DNA from: Pieris napi
Taxonomy: Eukaryota; Arthropoda; Insecta; Lepidoptera; Pieridae
Assembly: GCF_905475465.1 (NCBI RefSeq)
Contig: NC_062238.1
Coordinates: forward strand, 3,824,501 to 3,888,500
Reading direction: 5' to 3'
Length of the DNA: 64,000 bases
The notes beneath the pieces are model-generated. The model was not told the DNA's origin, ran no database searches, and saw only the letters and a list, made by a program, of their open reading frames with translations. Of the stretch, positions 46,841 through 59,100 are shown piece after piece. The position numbers and the translations under genes are program-made. The first letter of the stretch is position 1. Each line of letters starts with the position of its first letter.

Positions 46841-49125
46841 ACAAACAGATCCTAAGGCTTTTTGTGACCCGGAGCGATGAAACTAACTACCGTAGGAATC
46901 AACATAGGAGCAATAAGATATGCTGGGAAAAACTAGTGTGGCACCCTGGGGAGCTTTTCCTCGGGCTATCGTCTTCGGGCTTAAGGAAATGGCTTTTCCA
47001 CGATTCGCTTAGACGAATTTTCCATTGGAGTAATAGTCTCGAATCTGAAAGTAGACAATATCGAATAAATTATGTGTAGTAAGACAGCTTCTTATTTATG
47101 GTTAAAACTATATTACATAGGCTTATTGTGCTTGTGAACAATCCTTATTTTTAACGAAACCTATTTCTAGGGGTACGTCTGTAGGCCATTATTGGCTCCA
47201 CTATATAAACAATATATTCTAAGACCAGTGTCATTTCGTGTCAATATGATTTTGTTAAAGTAGGCAAATTTAAAGAATTAGATTAAACTACGTTTATAGT
47301 CAAATAAATAAATAATATGTCCAAATCTGATAGGTACTGTGTTAATAAATGCACGTGTTCTTAGCTTAGCGATTACCACAGATTAGATGTCGTACTTACA
47401 AACAATTATCTAGGAAACATATCTCAGAGGTTCGCTTCGCGGAAAAATTTATTTTTAGACGTATAAAAGCCTGTTTCAACTCAATCGACAGAACAGTTTT
47501 CGCAACATGTATAATTGCAGTGCTGTGGCGAGTAAGCCACACGTCACCCGGATTGCCCCGTATTTCGTTGTAATTGGAGCGAACCGGGGATTCCACTTTC
47601 TTTATTGCGAATAAACTATTCGCGCCGGTGTTATTTTAGTTTGTTACTGCAATTTCAAATGTCCGAATAGACGATGTTTTTCCGTATATTGAAATGCATA
47701 GGTCTTATTTGTAAATAAAAATTGCTACCTACATACCTATAGCTACCATTGCTAACGGAGAAAATTTAAAAGAGATTACACGCGTTAAAACTTTTAAGGC
47801 TTTTGTTAAGAATAGTATGTAGGAATATCCACTGTTCATAGCGATTATAACTGATTTCACAATTAAACGTTTCAACTAGGTATTTCATATTATTCGCAGT
47901 GATTATTGTTTGTATTTATAGCAGAACAGCCGATTAAAAAGTAAACAATACATCTATTTCAATTAATACTTTAAAATGTAAAACATTATTTTAAATCTAG
48001 CATAATTCGACTAGTTTAGAATTTAGATATATACATGCAATAGTTCTTATTCTTTATCTATGGAGTTGGAATATGAAATGTATAAAACTATAGGACTTTT
48101 CAAATTAACACAAATGAAAGCGCGACTACAGCCAGTATACCTAGGTGGATCAAATGCCCTAAAAATATATAATACCATATTGGTTAATCTACAAACATAA
48201 TAAACAATTTATTGCGTCTAGATAGGTACAACGCCAGTGAGCTAAATGGCGGCAATGAATAACAATTGATGTGAATTTAATGTGCCAACCAATTAAACTG
48301 CGGCTGTGTAAGCTACTGTTTCCTACATATAGCTATTATATGAGGTTAAGTTAACTATGATATATTTGTTGGTGATTCGTTTGATGCTAATTTATTTGTC
48401 TAAATAACCTAGATGTTTTATCTACTATAAATATGCCAGCTCAAATATATATTGCCATAAAAACAAAAAAAACTTTAATTTATTTATGTTTAAATCAAAT
48501 TATATAATCGCCAAAATAATATTTTACAGGACGCTATGATTTCATAAAATGATAACAAAAATCCATACAAGCATTCGCTACAAAAAAAATGATATTATAG
48601 CTAATATACCATTATACAGATAATAATTTTATTTAATTACTGTATAGGTAGTAGGAATAAAATGTGCAAATAACTGATTTGACAATTTCGCTTATACAGT
48701 ACTTTATTTAATAACTTCATAGAACCTTTCTTTGTCAAAACCTATTCTATATTAGTGATTAAGACCCCAGACCACTATCTACGTAAAAATGGCATACATT
48801 TTTAATTCAGTACATAGATCCTTTGAAATGAAAACTATGTAGTTTATTATCACATAAACTTAATTTTATAAAAGCTTAAAATTTTTTAAACAACGGTCCG
48901 AAAGAAACTCAAGATGCAACGAAAATACGGCGCATTAAAAATAAAAGGCAACGTACAATTTATCTGTAATGGCCGACGTGAAAACACTATCTAGAAATCT
49001 ATCTTAAGCAATTTTGTATTAAGTTCGGTCTCAGATGTACACACAGAAGTGTCTTCTCGACCGCTTTCTTATAAAGTTGTCAAGGGCGGGGTTAAGTGAT
49101 GAATTGGATACATTCCGTGATGGCG
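46841..49125. other. AT-rich intergenic DNA with GC-richer patches
   Basis: No gene is seen. GC-richer patches at 46860-47050 and 47500-47640 match no repeat I recognise, and frames across them (46864-47079 +, 47396-47596 -) have no domain. AAATGGCGGC at 48244-48253 is an extended Pho/YY1 core. Confidence 0.5.
48244..48253 (+). promoter_or_regulatory. Pho/YY1-type motif
   Basis: AAATGGCGGC matches the extended YY1/Pho consensus. Confidence 0.3.
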
Positions 49126-49201
49126 CGCAGGGGTTTCGTAGGGTAAAGGAAAGGGGCGCGGGGGCAGGGGGTTGATTAATGGCCCCCGCTAGAGGGAGCC
49201 A
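49126..49201. promoter_or_regulatory. G-run tract next to a CTCF-like site
   Basis: On + there are five G runs between 49126 and 49172 (GGGG, GGG, GGGG, GGGGG, GGGGG), the last three separated by only 3 and 2 bases, so a long-loop G-quadruplex is possible. Next comes TTGATTAATGG, which contains the Exd-Hox composite TGATTAAT. CCGCTAGAGGGAGCCA (49186-49201) matches 14 of 16 positions of the CTCF consensus CCASYAGRKGGCRSYA. It is the most GC-rich stretch in the window. A boundary role is inferred. Confidence 0.4.
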
Positions 49202-50235
49202 TGTTCATTATACCGACGGAACGATGTGTTACTTGCCTACTAATATATTTTGCTTTCGGTGTACCGGGCCAGCCATTAGTTCATTATTTTAGGCATTTTT
49301 ATACCTTCCGGAGATGAAAAATGACATCTCGTATGGGCGGAATACAGAAATAGGCAGGTTTTTTGAGATAATAACGGAGCGGCATCTATTCGAAATTCGA
49401 CATTAATTAAATTTATGGCTCTATTTAGACGTGTAATGGTTGAACTTGAATTTTTTTATTTGAAAACTAAACATTAGGCAACTGCTTTATTGATGCTTAA
49501 AGGTTGTTATTAAGACATCGAAAATCCATTTATTAATGCTAACAACATGAATAATTTATGAGATTATTTTATAACATATACAAGTTTTTATACTTATAAT
49601 ATTTGGTGATCAGAATGTTTGCTCTATATAATTCTCGATAACATTTAAGTCAAATATAATTTAGGCGAATCCGAGAGCAGTATACACGTTATTATCATCA
49701 ACACAAGCACATAACATTAAACAAACAACAAAACTCAACTTGGGTATTCCGCTCGCACGCGCCACTTAAAATAGAAACAATGGCCTCATTAAAAATCCGC
49801 TCCCGAGTATTTTCCCAGTTTCCCGTTCTTCCCATAAATCGCCAGCTTTCCGCCGAAGCTATTTCCAAAGGAGCATTTTCTATTCCGAGCCGTGCACCCG
49901 TTTTTCTTAGAGTCCTATTATAAGAAGGGAGTTTCACCCTGAGGGAGGCTCCGAAAGTAGAGGTTAAGTCGACGTATGGGCCATTATGAAAGTTTATAAG
50001 TAGAATGGATGATAATTATACAGACGCGTGTAGGGACGATATCACCTGCTTTTGGTGATCGCTTCTGGAATATATAAGTTCGATCTTACATTATTCATGA
50101 TATATAAGTGTTTACAAACATGCCTCTACGAGGCTATTGCTTTAATGCAATGAAAAAATTAGTTTTAAAATATTTATGATAATTACGAAAACACAGCACT
50201 CGAAATTTGTCCAAAACGAAACGTTTTCCCAACTA
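49202..50235. other. Intergenic DNA, no gene seen
   Basis: A GC-richer patch at 49735-49970 contains a 79-codon minus-strand frame (49698-49937) with no recognisable domain. It could be a regulatory island. Confidence 0.5.
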
Positions 50236-50430
50236 AAAAGTCAAAAGTCAAAATCATTTTATCATATAGGTGACACAATGTACACTTATGAACGTCAAAA
50301 GAAAGAAATGTATATGAATTGCTTCTAACTTGACATTTAGTGCCAGATCTTAATTCAAGGGCGTAGAAAGGAAGAGAAGAACTGGCAATAAACTCTCCGC
50401 CACTCTTTTTTAATCGCCATGTTTTTTTTT
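50236..50430 (-). mobile_element. LINE 3' end with (GACTTTT) tail
   Basis: On the minus strand it reads AAAAAGAGTGGCGGAGAGTT, TTGCCAGTTCTTCTCTTCC, TTTTGACGTTCATAAGTG, then TGATTTTGACTTTTGACTTTT. These are landmarks I recall from a very common lepidopteran non-LTR repeat, with a microsatellite tail. A 96-codon frame through it (50183-50473) gives the translated repeat KKSGGEFIASSSLPFYALEL, not a host gene. Confidence 0.65.
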
Positions 50431-51529
50431 CACAACGTTTGTAAGGAGCTGCAACCATTACACCATGTTCCACATGACGTAATTAATAATAATAACATAA
50501 ATTAAAATCAAAGACTTGTCCTCTATCAGCAGATGAAATAGGAGCACATTGTCCTACATTGTCGTGGGAACAACACGCAAAATTAAGGCCTACAGTAATG
50601 ATAAACGTTTAGCAATTTACACCTTGGCCATCTAGAAAAGCTATACAGTACATCAAAGGTATTAAGAAAAAAATGTGGATATTCAAAAAAGTATATTACG
50701 TAACATTAGAAACATTATATTTTCAATAAAACAATGAATCCGCCAAAGACGGTAGGAAAATGTAATCTTACTCAAAAATTGTATCAAAAATAAATCTGGC
50801 ACATAAGCGTGGATGCTGATCTCGCCGTTAGATCACACAGCTCGTAGCGGCAACTCTATTTACATGTAAATACTTTGAAAAAGTAATTTGCGCGGCATCT
50901 CTCGCGCCGCCCTCGAGATTGCGAAAGACGCATTAACCGTCTTCAGGTGATGCATGATAACTGTTATGGCCGAATATAATTTTCTCAGGCCCGCAGCTCC
51001 CTTAATCCTCGCAAAAAGCCTTCGGAATTATTTCTACAGATATTTACGGTTTCGTGAATAAATAAAATTATGAGAGCCGGTATACGGGGCTCTAACTAAG
51101 TCGACTTGTTTATTATTATGCCTATATTAAGTTGTTTATCTTTTTAATGGAGGCCGAGAGTTATACGGGTCGAGGCGATTTATGCTGTGTAGGATAACGC
51201 ACGGATAAAAAGAAAAAAGAACTCGAGTGATGTCGTGCTGAGATTGGTTTTAAATTTAAATGTGATATTGTCTTCCACATAACACTTTACTTATGTGGTC
51301 ATAAATCGTTGCTTACCATAATGGAAACATAAATTATTGATGTGAGTCACATACTAAATTTAAGTTTCAAATGATTAAGGCTATTTATTTAATATTTTTT
51401 TAGATTATTATTTGATGCAGACTAAAAACATAAGAGTAAATTACTTCCGGATGAGCGATGGGGATATGCGAACTTTTTATGTTTCGTAATATTATTATAA
51501 CATTGAATTAGGACAAACTGCTTACAAAA
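50431..51529. other. Intergenic DNA with a GC-richer patch at 50800-51020
   Basis: The patch includes CGCGGCATCTCTCGCGCCGC, short CG-rich runs unusual for this window, and no reading frame or known repeat. It is a possible regulatory island. Confidence 0.45.
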
Positions 51530-51811
51530 GAGCAGTGTTGGCCTAGTGGCTTCAGTGTGCGACTTTCATCCCTGATGTCGTTGGTTCGATCACCAGCTGA
51601 GCACCATTGGACTTTCTTTCTAAGTGCGCATTTAACATTCGCTCGAACGGTGAAGGAAAACATCGTCAGGAAACCGGATTGCCTTAGACCCAAAAAGTCC
51701 ACGGCGTGTGTCAGGCACAGGAGGCTGATCACCTACATGCCTATCAGATTGACAAATGATCATGATACAGAAAGCTAAGGCCCAGACCTTAAAAAGCTTG
51801 TAACGCCACAG
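51530..51811 (+). mobile_element. tRNA-derived SINE, near full length
   Basis: The A box TGGCCTAGTGG is exact and the B box is GGTTCGATCAC, one change from consensus. The body is complete to GTAACGCCACAGA. Overlapping frames on both strands (51508-51732 and 51557-51778) are translated SINE, not genes. Confidence 0.9.
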
Positions 51812-52041
51812 ATATTTATTTATTTTTTATTGTTTTACAATTAAATGTTTTTCCCGGTTCCAAATTCAGTTTATTTCAGTAAAGTACTGGTCTTTAATAG
51901 TCTTTTTTTTTAAATATTTTTTCATAAGTTGTCGTCGGTCAAAAGGTATCTATTGTAAGCTAAAAAATGCAACAACGCCAAACAATGAACTCGAAATTGC
52001 ACAAGACTTTGTGCAATCTATTATACTACTAGAACAATAAA

Positions 52042-52105
52042 CAATGAAAGGGTGACAATGACCAAACCCTTTTTTGTTTTTGTAAGAAAAACAACCCTTT
52101 CATTG
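52042..52105. repeat. Nested inverted repeat
   Basis: CAATGAAAGGGT (52042-52053) pairs perfectly with ACCCTTTCATTG (52094-52105). Inside, TGTTTTT pairs with AAAAACA directly next to the right arm. The folded form has a bulge of about 20 bases on the left. It may be a decayed foldback element. Confidence 0.55.
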
Positions 52106-52633
52106 AAACGGTCCAACTTTTATTACAAGAGAATCCGTTACTTTGACGCAATGGATTCTTGGAAGCTTTAGAAAAAATACTGTAAGGACAGGTAGATGTC
52201 TAAAACAATATAATTGAAAAAGTAATAGAATTTGCACAACTTTCTTAGAATTTTACAATTTGTTATGGCATTCCTGAGTTTGAAAGACACTTAGTTTACC
52301 AAACTTCATCAAATTCTTTTCTTAATTTGAAACGTTATGTTAAACGTTGAGTCAAATTTGTTTCATTTGTAATAAATATACAATTGTGATTTTAGTTTTA
52401 AGCTGATAAGAAGTTTCTTTAAACTTTCATTTGCGTCAACACATTATCATTAGATTCAAGCGCATACTGGCTGTCAATGTAATAAAATTAAATAGTTACA
52501 AAAACATATTTTATTGATTTTACAAACCAAAATATCCGTAAAATAATGAAACTGTCGTAGGAACAGATATTAATCTAAAACAAAAAAGCATTGGCTAATT
52601 TGTATAAAAGAAGTTAAGCTAAAAGACAATAGA

Positions 52634-52650
52634 GTGACGTCATTCGTCAC
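52634..52650. promoter_or_regulatory. CRE palindrome within a short inverted repeat
   Basis: TGACGTCA (52635-52642) is exact. GTGACG and CGTCAC on either side of TCATT form a 6-bp hairpin, and another GTGACGG follows. This is a motif match only. Confidence 0.3.
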
Positions 52651-53789
52651 AACAGTGACGGGGAGTCGTAAAGTTGAGTGCAACGACCTCATTGCAGACC
52701 CTACCCAAGGCCGAGCTAGTAAAATGTTTATGGTCTATAAAAGCTCGTCTGAACTGTGTCTGTGTGTCAAGGACTTGAGGCAAATTTTACGGATTTGTCA
52801 ACATCTCTTTGTTTTAAAAACAGATGCTTGCTTGTTTTTATAAAGATTGACAGTACGCAAAAAGACAAAAGAATTATAAAATTGGAACCGCTTCTGTAAT
52901 GTATTATTAAGAAATATAATTTTATCAAATTCAATATTTCTTACGCCATGTTACAAAGGGTCTCAAATTATTCAATAAAATCGGCAAAACTCAAAAGAAA
53001 CGCAATATCCGTCGCGCGAGTGTCTAATGACAATTTGATGCCGTCGGAGTGGCGCTCGTAAAAAATCACTAGAAACGATCCCATTTTGATTAAAAAATCA
53101 CGTGATCTCACCCTAAATGCCTACAATAGGAAACTTCCGAATGATTTAAAAGTTTTAATAACGAAATCCCACTCAGATGACATTATACTTTCAAATTAGG
53201 AGTGAAAATTTAATTTAAAGGAGACAAGTCGTCTCTCGAGGGGCGAATGGGAGTCGTAAAATGTACAAGTTCTTCTTTCTGAGTTTCTTTTCAGACTGAA
53301 AAATATATGGCACTTAAATCTCTCCCAAGGAAATTAGGAGGGCCCTGTATTTATTAAAGGATCTGGTCGTTAGAGGAATTTTAATCGTCAAACTTTCCTT
53401 ATGAATGCGGTGTTCGTTTTGGCTTTCGTATTATCTTTTATTGGATTTCAGGACTAATTAGGGCCTGAGATGGGCTGAAGAATCTTAAACGACTTCGTAA
53501 GTATCATTATTATATTCAAAGTAAGAAGGCCGTTGGAGTATCACAACTATTTATTCAAAAATGGTAGGAGAACGTTTGGTTTATAAGTTATTTAGTTTTT
53601 AATTTCCTAATTAAAACTAATTTATTGTTATTCTGCAACTCTTTATTGCTATTTATTTCAACGAAATGTGTGAAAATATATATAAATTATTTACAAACTT
53701 TATTCACATTTTTATTACGTTTTTGTATTATTGATGTGGATATCAAATTTGTAATCTGTTTTCCTACTTTTATGTTGTTATGGGCTTAA

Positions 53790-53936
53790 GGTCACCTGAT
53801 GTTAGTGCCCATGGACACTCTCTATGTCAGAGGGATCACGATTGACTGGCCAGCCTTTTAGGAATAGGTATGCTGTTGTCTTGAAGGACCCTAAGTCGGA
53901 TTGGTTTGGAAATACTTTAGTGGGCAGCTGGAATTA
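53790..53936 (+). mobile_element. Interspersed repeat family A, longest copy
   Basis: GGTCACCTGATGTTAGTGCC, CATGGACACTCT, GTCAGAGGG, CTTGAAGGACCCTAAGTC, GGAAATACTTTAGTGGGCAG occur in the family order. It covers the front part missing from the copy at 42905 and stops before its end. Confidence 0.65.
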
Positions 53937-55290
53937 TGGAAATTTTTAAAAAATTGCTATAAATTTATATTATACCTTTACTATTTTTTGTATTACTATT
54001 TATATCATTATTCCGATTCTTTATTCTACATACAATTGTCCCGGCAATCTTGGTTGTTAGAAATAAAGTGAAAAATGTAGTTAAAATCCTAACTATAACT
54101 TTGTTATTAAACAAACTTTATATGACAACGCAAGTTGTATTAAAACATAATATGTTCAAACATTGCTGAGTACAAAAAACGTGCAAAATGCAAGGGTAAA
54201 TTTGCATAAGGTCTAAAATAATAATTTCAGCAAATAAAGCGACCACAGCCCCGTTACGGCGGCGACAGCGTATTTTAATTAGGGATACATGAAAATGCTT
54301 TGAAAAACTTCGTGTTACTGCAAATTTAATTTAAATTATACCGCAATTTTATGTTCATTGTATCACATTTCGTTATGATATACAGAGGTGTTGTTTTGAC
54401 TATTCACTACTGCGAACATTGTTTGCTTATCAGAGATACGGTTTACGGATCTCGGTGATTTTTAGTGTGAATATAAGTTGGTTTTATAAACAATAATATG
54501 GCTGATAAAGCTAATAGGCGCTTTGTTTACTTGATATTTTATAGAATAAAAAAACATATTATACCATATTTATCTTTATTAACCGTATCAAAAGGAATTA
54601 GATGCACATAGAAAAATAAAAACTAAGTTCACTTTGCAAACGGCGCTATGCCAATTGGTGGGGCAGACAGATATCTGTCTAAGATAAACTAGGACTAATT
54701 ATTAAGTACCTGATATATGAACTAAATAGCTATTACAGATAAATTTAAAATTATTCAAACGGAGTAGGTATAATGTTGGCTCCGTTTGATTTTAACAATT
54801 AACTTATTTATTTATTGAAGTACAGCACAACATATATTACGCATTTTCTACAGTATATGTTCCAAGCTATCTATTCTAAAATACATGACAATTAAGGTGA
54901 ACATAAATTTAAAAAAAATTCATTAAGAGATGTACACTTCCAATTTTAGGTTAAACTAGTAATCCGCATTGGATTAGGTACTTAACAACGCCTTTTTTTA
55001 AATGATTAGCCCACAATCGTATCTATATATAAAGCTCTGGATAAGTACTGTTTATTCAAATATTTGCAACTCATTTGAATGAGAGGTGTATGAACTCCTA
55101 GGTTGGATTTTACAGACGGAATTTGGAAAATTCTGCTGCTGAACTAATTGTTTTACCGTGAAACTAACTCTGCAAACAAGACTTCCGTCGTAATATACCT
55201 AATGTGCGTTAAATAATAAGTGATTTCCGTATAGTCTAGTGCTATCTGTATGAAAATTTATTATATATATAGTATATTTTATTTTATTAG
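53937..55290. other. AT-rich intergenic DNA, nothing recognised
   Basis: No gene, repeat or clear motif cluster was seen here. Confidence 0.5.
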
Positions 55291-55478
55291 AGGCGCAAAC
55301 TAGCTGCTGTGGTCTCTGGCAGAATGACCAGCGCTGTGGAACTTTTTGCTCCTCAGCATAATGCTGAGCCAGGGCCAATTACAACCACAGTATACACACA
55401 TTGCACACTGGTTATTTTGTGTGTTTATGTGTCTGTGTTTTCGTTTGTAATAAATGTTATGTCTATGTCTATGTCTAA
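55291..55478 (+). mobile_element. LINE 3' end (family C) with (TATGTC) tail
   Basis: CTGGCAGAATGACCAGCGCT leads to CTCAGCATAATGCTGAG, a perfect 8-bp hairpin, then GGCCAATTACAACCACAGTA, TGTAATAAATG and three TATGTC units. The order matches a lepidopteran non-LTR 3' end with a microsatellite tail. Frames on both strands here are translated repeat. Confidence 0.65.
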
Positions 55479-55914
55479 AACAATTAGGAAGCCGAGACAG
55501 ATAATGGAAAAGTATTGAAAACATTTGATAACAAAACCTCTTTAGATTGTAAAAAATGCTTTTAGTTTAAATGTGTTCGTTGCAATAGTAATTAATTAGC
55601 ATGCATTTTATCTAAACATGGATATTTTAATCATAATGACACTATTTAAATAAAATTAACCGCCCTAATGCCTTGTTCAAGTAATAACACTTATATATTA
55701 GCGTTTAAATTATTCCTTGTTGCTTTTGTTTGATATATCGATACTCAAACTCGAAAAAAACTTGCTTAAATAAACTGGCTATTTTGTTTTTTACGATCGG
55801 TCCAACAATACATATAATATAGGTAAATGTATTATAAATAGGTTTAAACCAGTATAACGAAGAACCAAATAATATGATGCCATAAATATTACCGCGAACA
55901 ATTATATTTTATAC
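55479..55914. other. AT-rich intergenic DNA, nothing recognised
   Basis: No gene, repeat or motif cluster was seen here. Confidence 0.5.
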
Positions 55915-56175
55915 ACTAGCTGACCCGGTAAACGTTGTTTTGCCATGTATATTATTTCTAGGAAACATTTTTTAGTTCAATAAAAAATAATATCTACTAT
56001 AATAAAATATGGAGGTTGATTGTAGAGGGGTGAAAATTAGGGGTTTTATGTATTTTTGCATGGTTAGGGGTTTGAAAGATAGATAGTAGTCGATTCTCAG
56101 ACTTACTGAATAATGAATATGCATAAAAATTTTCATAAGAATCGGTCGAGCCGTGTCGGAGGAGTATGGTTTATG
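55915..56175 (-). mobile_element. Helitron-like non-autonomous element, minus strand
   Basis: It starts on + with ACTAGCTGACCCGGTAAACG, the reverse complement of a 3' end in GGGTCAGCTAGT as in lepidopteran Helitrons. Inward it shares CACCCCT, TCAGTAAGTCTGAGAATCG and AAGAATCGGT-GAGCCG with the + copy at 60398, on the opposite strand. The far end (5' TC end of the element) is lost or diverged after CTCCTCCG. There is no reading frame. Confidence 0.65.
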
Positions 56176-59100
56176 ATTATTATTTTTATTATAAAATTAT
56201 TTTTTATTTATTAAAGTTAAAGTAATATATAATAGGTACATAATTACCTATCATACAAAATCGATATTGTTATAAATATGGTCTTGGACGTAACATATTA
56301 CATACCTATTTAAAATTATTAACAGGAGGCACTCATGTTGGGTCATTCACGGGATTAATCAACAAGGTCAGTTGCAGTTAATGATTCGATTTAAAACTGT
56401 TATTTAAGTTGAAACCTTTACATAACAAATTCCGCAGATGAATCTACAAGGTACCTACTCAATATAGTATTTTTGTATACAGTAATATCAGTATAACGGC
56501 TTCATAAGTTAGTATGTACCGAAGAAATACGGGCCGGCATCCCATAACGAATGGGAATGACCCGATTAGGGTACCTTTTAACGTATTAAATCGAAACTTA
56601 TCGGACAACTTGTCGACGGCCTGACCCTTGGGTTAGTCTTATCGGGAATACCAGTCACTTTAGGCTGGAAACCCCATTTAAGGTTTATTTTAGAAGTGGG
56701 AAGATTAACCGTAGATTTGTATGACTATGTTTACGAATATCGGTAAAGTATCTTGGTATGAAAGATTTTCAGTGGTCAGTATTCTGAAAGAAAAAAAATG
56801 TGTGACTTTATTGAATAGTAATTGACGGATTGGATACAACATAATATAGTATTTTACCTAATTTTATCTAAACAAATTTATATCTGAGATGTGGTTCATA
56901 TCGCAGTCATTCACCGAGCGTAAAAGCCTTCGCTTCAACGTAGTTCACGAGAAACCTACTAGATGGCGATACTTACTGGTTCATTATATAAATTTTTTGT
57001 AAAGGTTTATTTACATTCTTGTAAAAATTAAAGTATAATGGTCTGTATCTGTAAACTTAATATATTATAATGACATATATATAACTTTTTATAATAACGC
57101 CTTTACAACCTTAAACACAATTGCCTTTACAAAACTGTTCTGAATGTTTTAATGCGTGACTAAAGTATGCGAAACGTTGAGACATTTTTATGCTATACAG
57201 TGAGCCGGTGTTGCAGTAATTATAATATATATTATGATAACTACAGTATATACATAGTATTATTAGAGGGACATTTAATTCCTCATAAGTATAGAAATAC
57301 TCTATTTACAGGCCGCGCGTTTGGCTTTGTTTTACGCACTTTAATCCAGTAACAATGTATTCCTTAACCCTACTAATTCATTAAAGTATGACCGTCATAT
57401 TTTTCACTTAACTCAGTCAGGGAGCCCCTATAGCCATTTCACATCATTGCTAAATTGGCACATAAATTGTACTCTTTAATTCAATCAACACTATAATTCG
57501 TCTGTCTGGCCAATAAGTGAAGGCCCTTGATTTTCCGACCTTTTGCTCTTCTTTATACTGATTTGATTGAGGGTCGAGACATGGTGGAATTTCAAGTTAG
57601 ATTGGTTGTATTTTAAGTAGAACGCTAATGCGTTACTAAATATTTATAACTAAGGGGTTTTGTGTATTTGAACTGATTACTATGTTATACAAGTGTTTTA
57701 ACACATAAATTATTTTTTTCCTTATTTTTATATTTAAATTTTAATTACTTTTTAGTGCTATGATATACTTAACTGAGAAGTCACGTGCTCCTGAAATATA
57801 GTTTTCACTACGTCAGAAGCTGTGGACAGATGATCTTTGTGAAATTAATATATAAATAAATTATTATTATTACATATCTATGTATGAAACTATGTATATT
57901 GTGTATGAAAATATTAGCCATATATAAACGCATATATGCATTTACTTGTTCATATAATCTTCCTGGGGAACGAATTCTAATATAGGTTACATTAGTTGGT
58001 ATGGAGACAAAGAACATATTTGTTAAACATCTTAATTATTGTTAATATAATATAATTACAAGCAAGCTATGCACGTATATATATCCTGTTATTAGTTTAA
58101 AGTTGAAACTGATCGAGTTAACTAAACATCGAGCGACTTTAAGATGCCACGGAGATGATAATATCTACATAGGCATTAGGTATCTCATAATTTATAACAA
58201 AGAAAATATAAACAATTGACCAATGGATCATAAAGCAATTTAATTTTCATATTCTTGTAACAATAGTGTAAATTAGAATTTCAAATATGTCGAGTAGAGG
58301 GTGTCTCCCCGTCCGACGGAAGCGCACACGTACGTACGTTATTTATTATCCTATTTCCTTTGACAAATATTAATATTTTATGTTTACTCAATACTTGTAT
58401 CATCGATTTCAATGTTTATATATTTGTGTTGAATTTTGTATTGACATCTAATTTATAATTAATATTTACAGAATAAAGTAGTTCATTTGACATTTGTTTG
58501 TTTGTATTTAATTTGTCAGTTATATAAATTAAGCGTACTTGAAGAGACATATTTGAGTTTTTTTAAACCATTGTACACTTCATGTTCACCATTTCTTTTT
58601 TGTAAAAAGACTAAATTTTTTGGATTGACGGTTTAGTTTAAAAGTAATATATACATATGAAAAATATTAAGAAACGTTTTAATATTTTATAATATATAAT
58701 TCCATTTGTTGAATATGTGAATCACGATTTCATGATTACATTTAAAAAACTTTTTCCATTGCGATTTAAGCGAATTTAATCGTTGCTTTTTCTTCTTCCA
58801 TAATTTTAGCCTCATACTAACCCTTCAAGATATCCCTATATAAAACACATCGGCACACAATTGTAGGAGTAAATAAAGCCACTAAGAGCAACAAAGGATC
58901 GTTCCGAACGGATAATGAGCGGAACTAGCGAAACGGAACGGAACGAGAGAGGTCCCGATATTTCCGGACCATTACACACTTTGTTGATATCCGACTCTGT
59001 CACCGGCACGCGAGGGTTACTCTTTGCACCCTCTACGCTGGAAAAATAAACTCAGCTATAGCCCTTAACCCCCCATGGGTCGAGGCTTTTCAGTACTTTC

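Larger units (their letters stand above)
51812..53789. other. AT-rich intergenic DNA with a CRE island at 52620-52800
   Basis: No gene is seen. GTGACGTCATTCGTCAC at 52634-52650 holds an exact CRE and a small hairpin. TATAAAAG follows at about 52736, but no convincing initiator is present. The 69-codon frame at 52634-52843 has no domain. GC-richer patches at 52990-53060 and 53220-53260 are unexplained. Confidence 0.45.

Noticed and set aside
49698..49937. 79-codon minus-strand frame in a GC-richer patch
   Set aside because: No domain or homology is recognised. GC-richer noncoding islands naturally hold longer open frames.
50183..50473. 96-codon minus-strand frame as a gene
   Set aside because: It is the translated 3' end of a common LINE-type repeat with a microsatellite tail.
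51508..51778. Frames on both strands at the SINE
   Set aside because: They are translations of the SINE body; the same peptides arise from the other SINE copies (for example 24617-24826).
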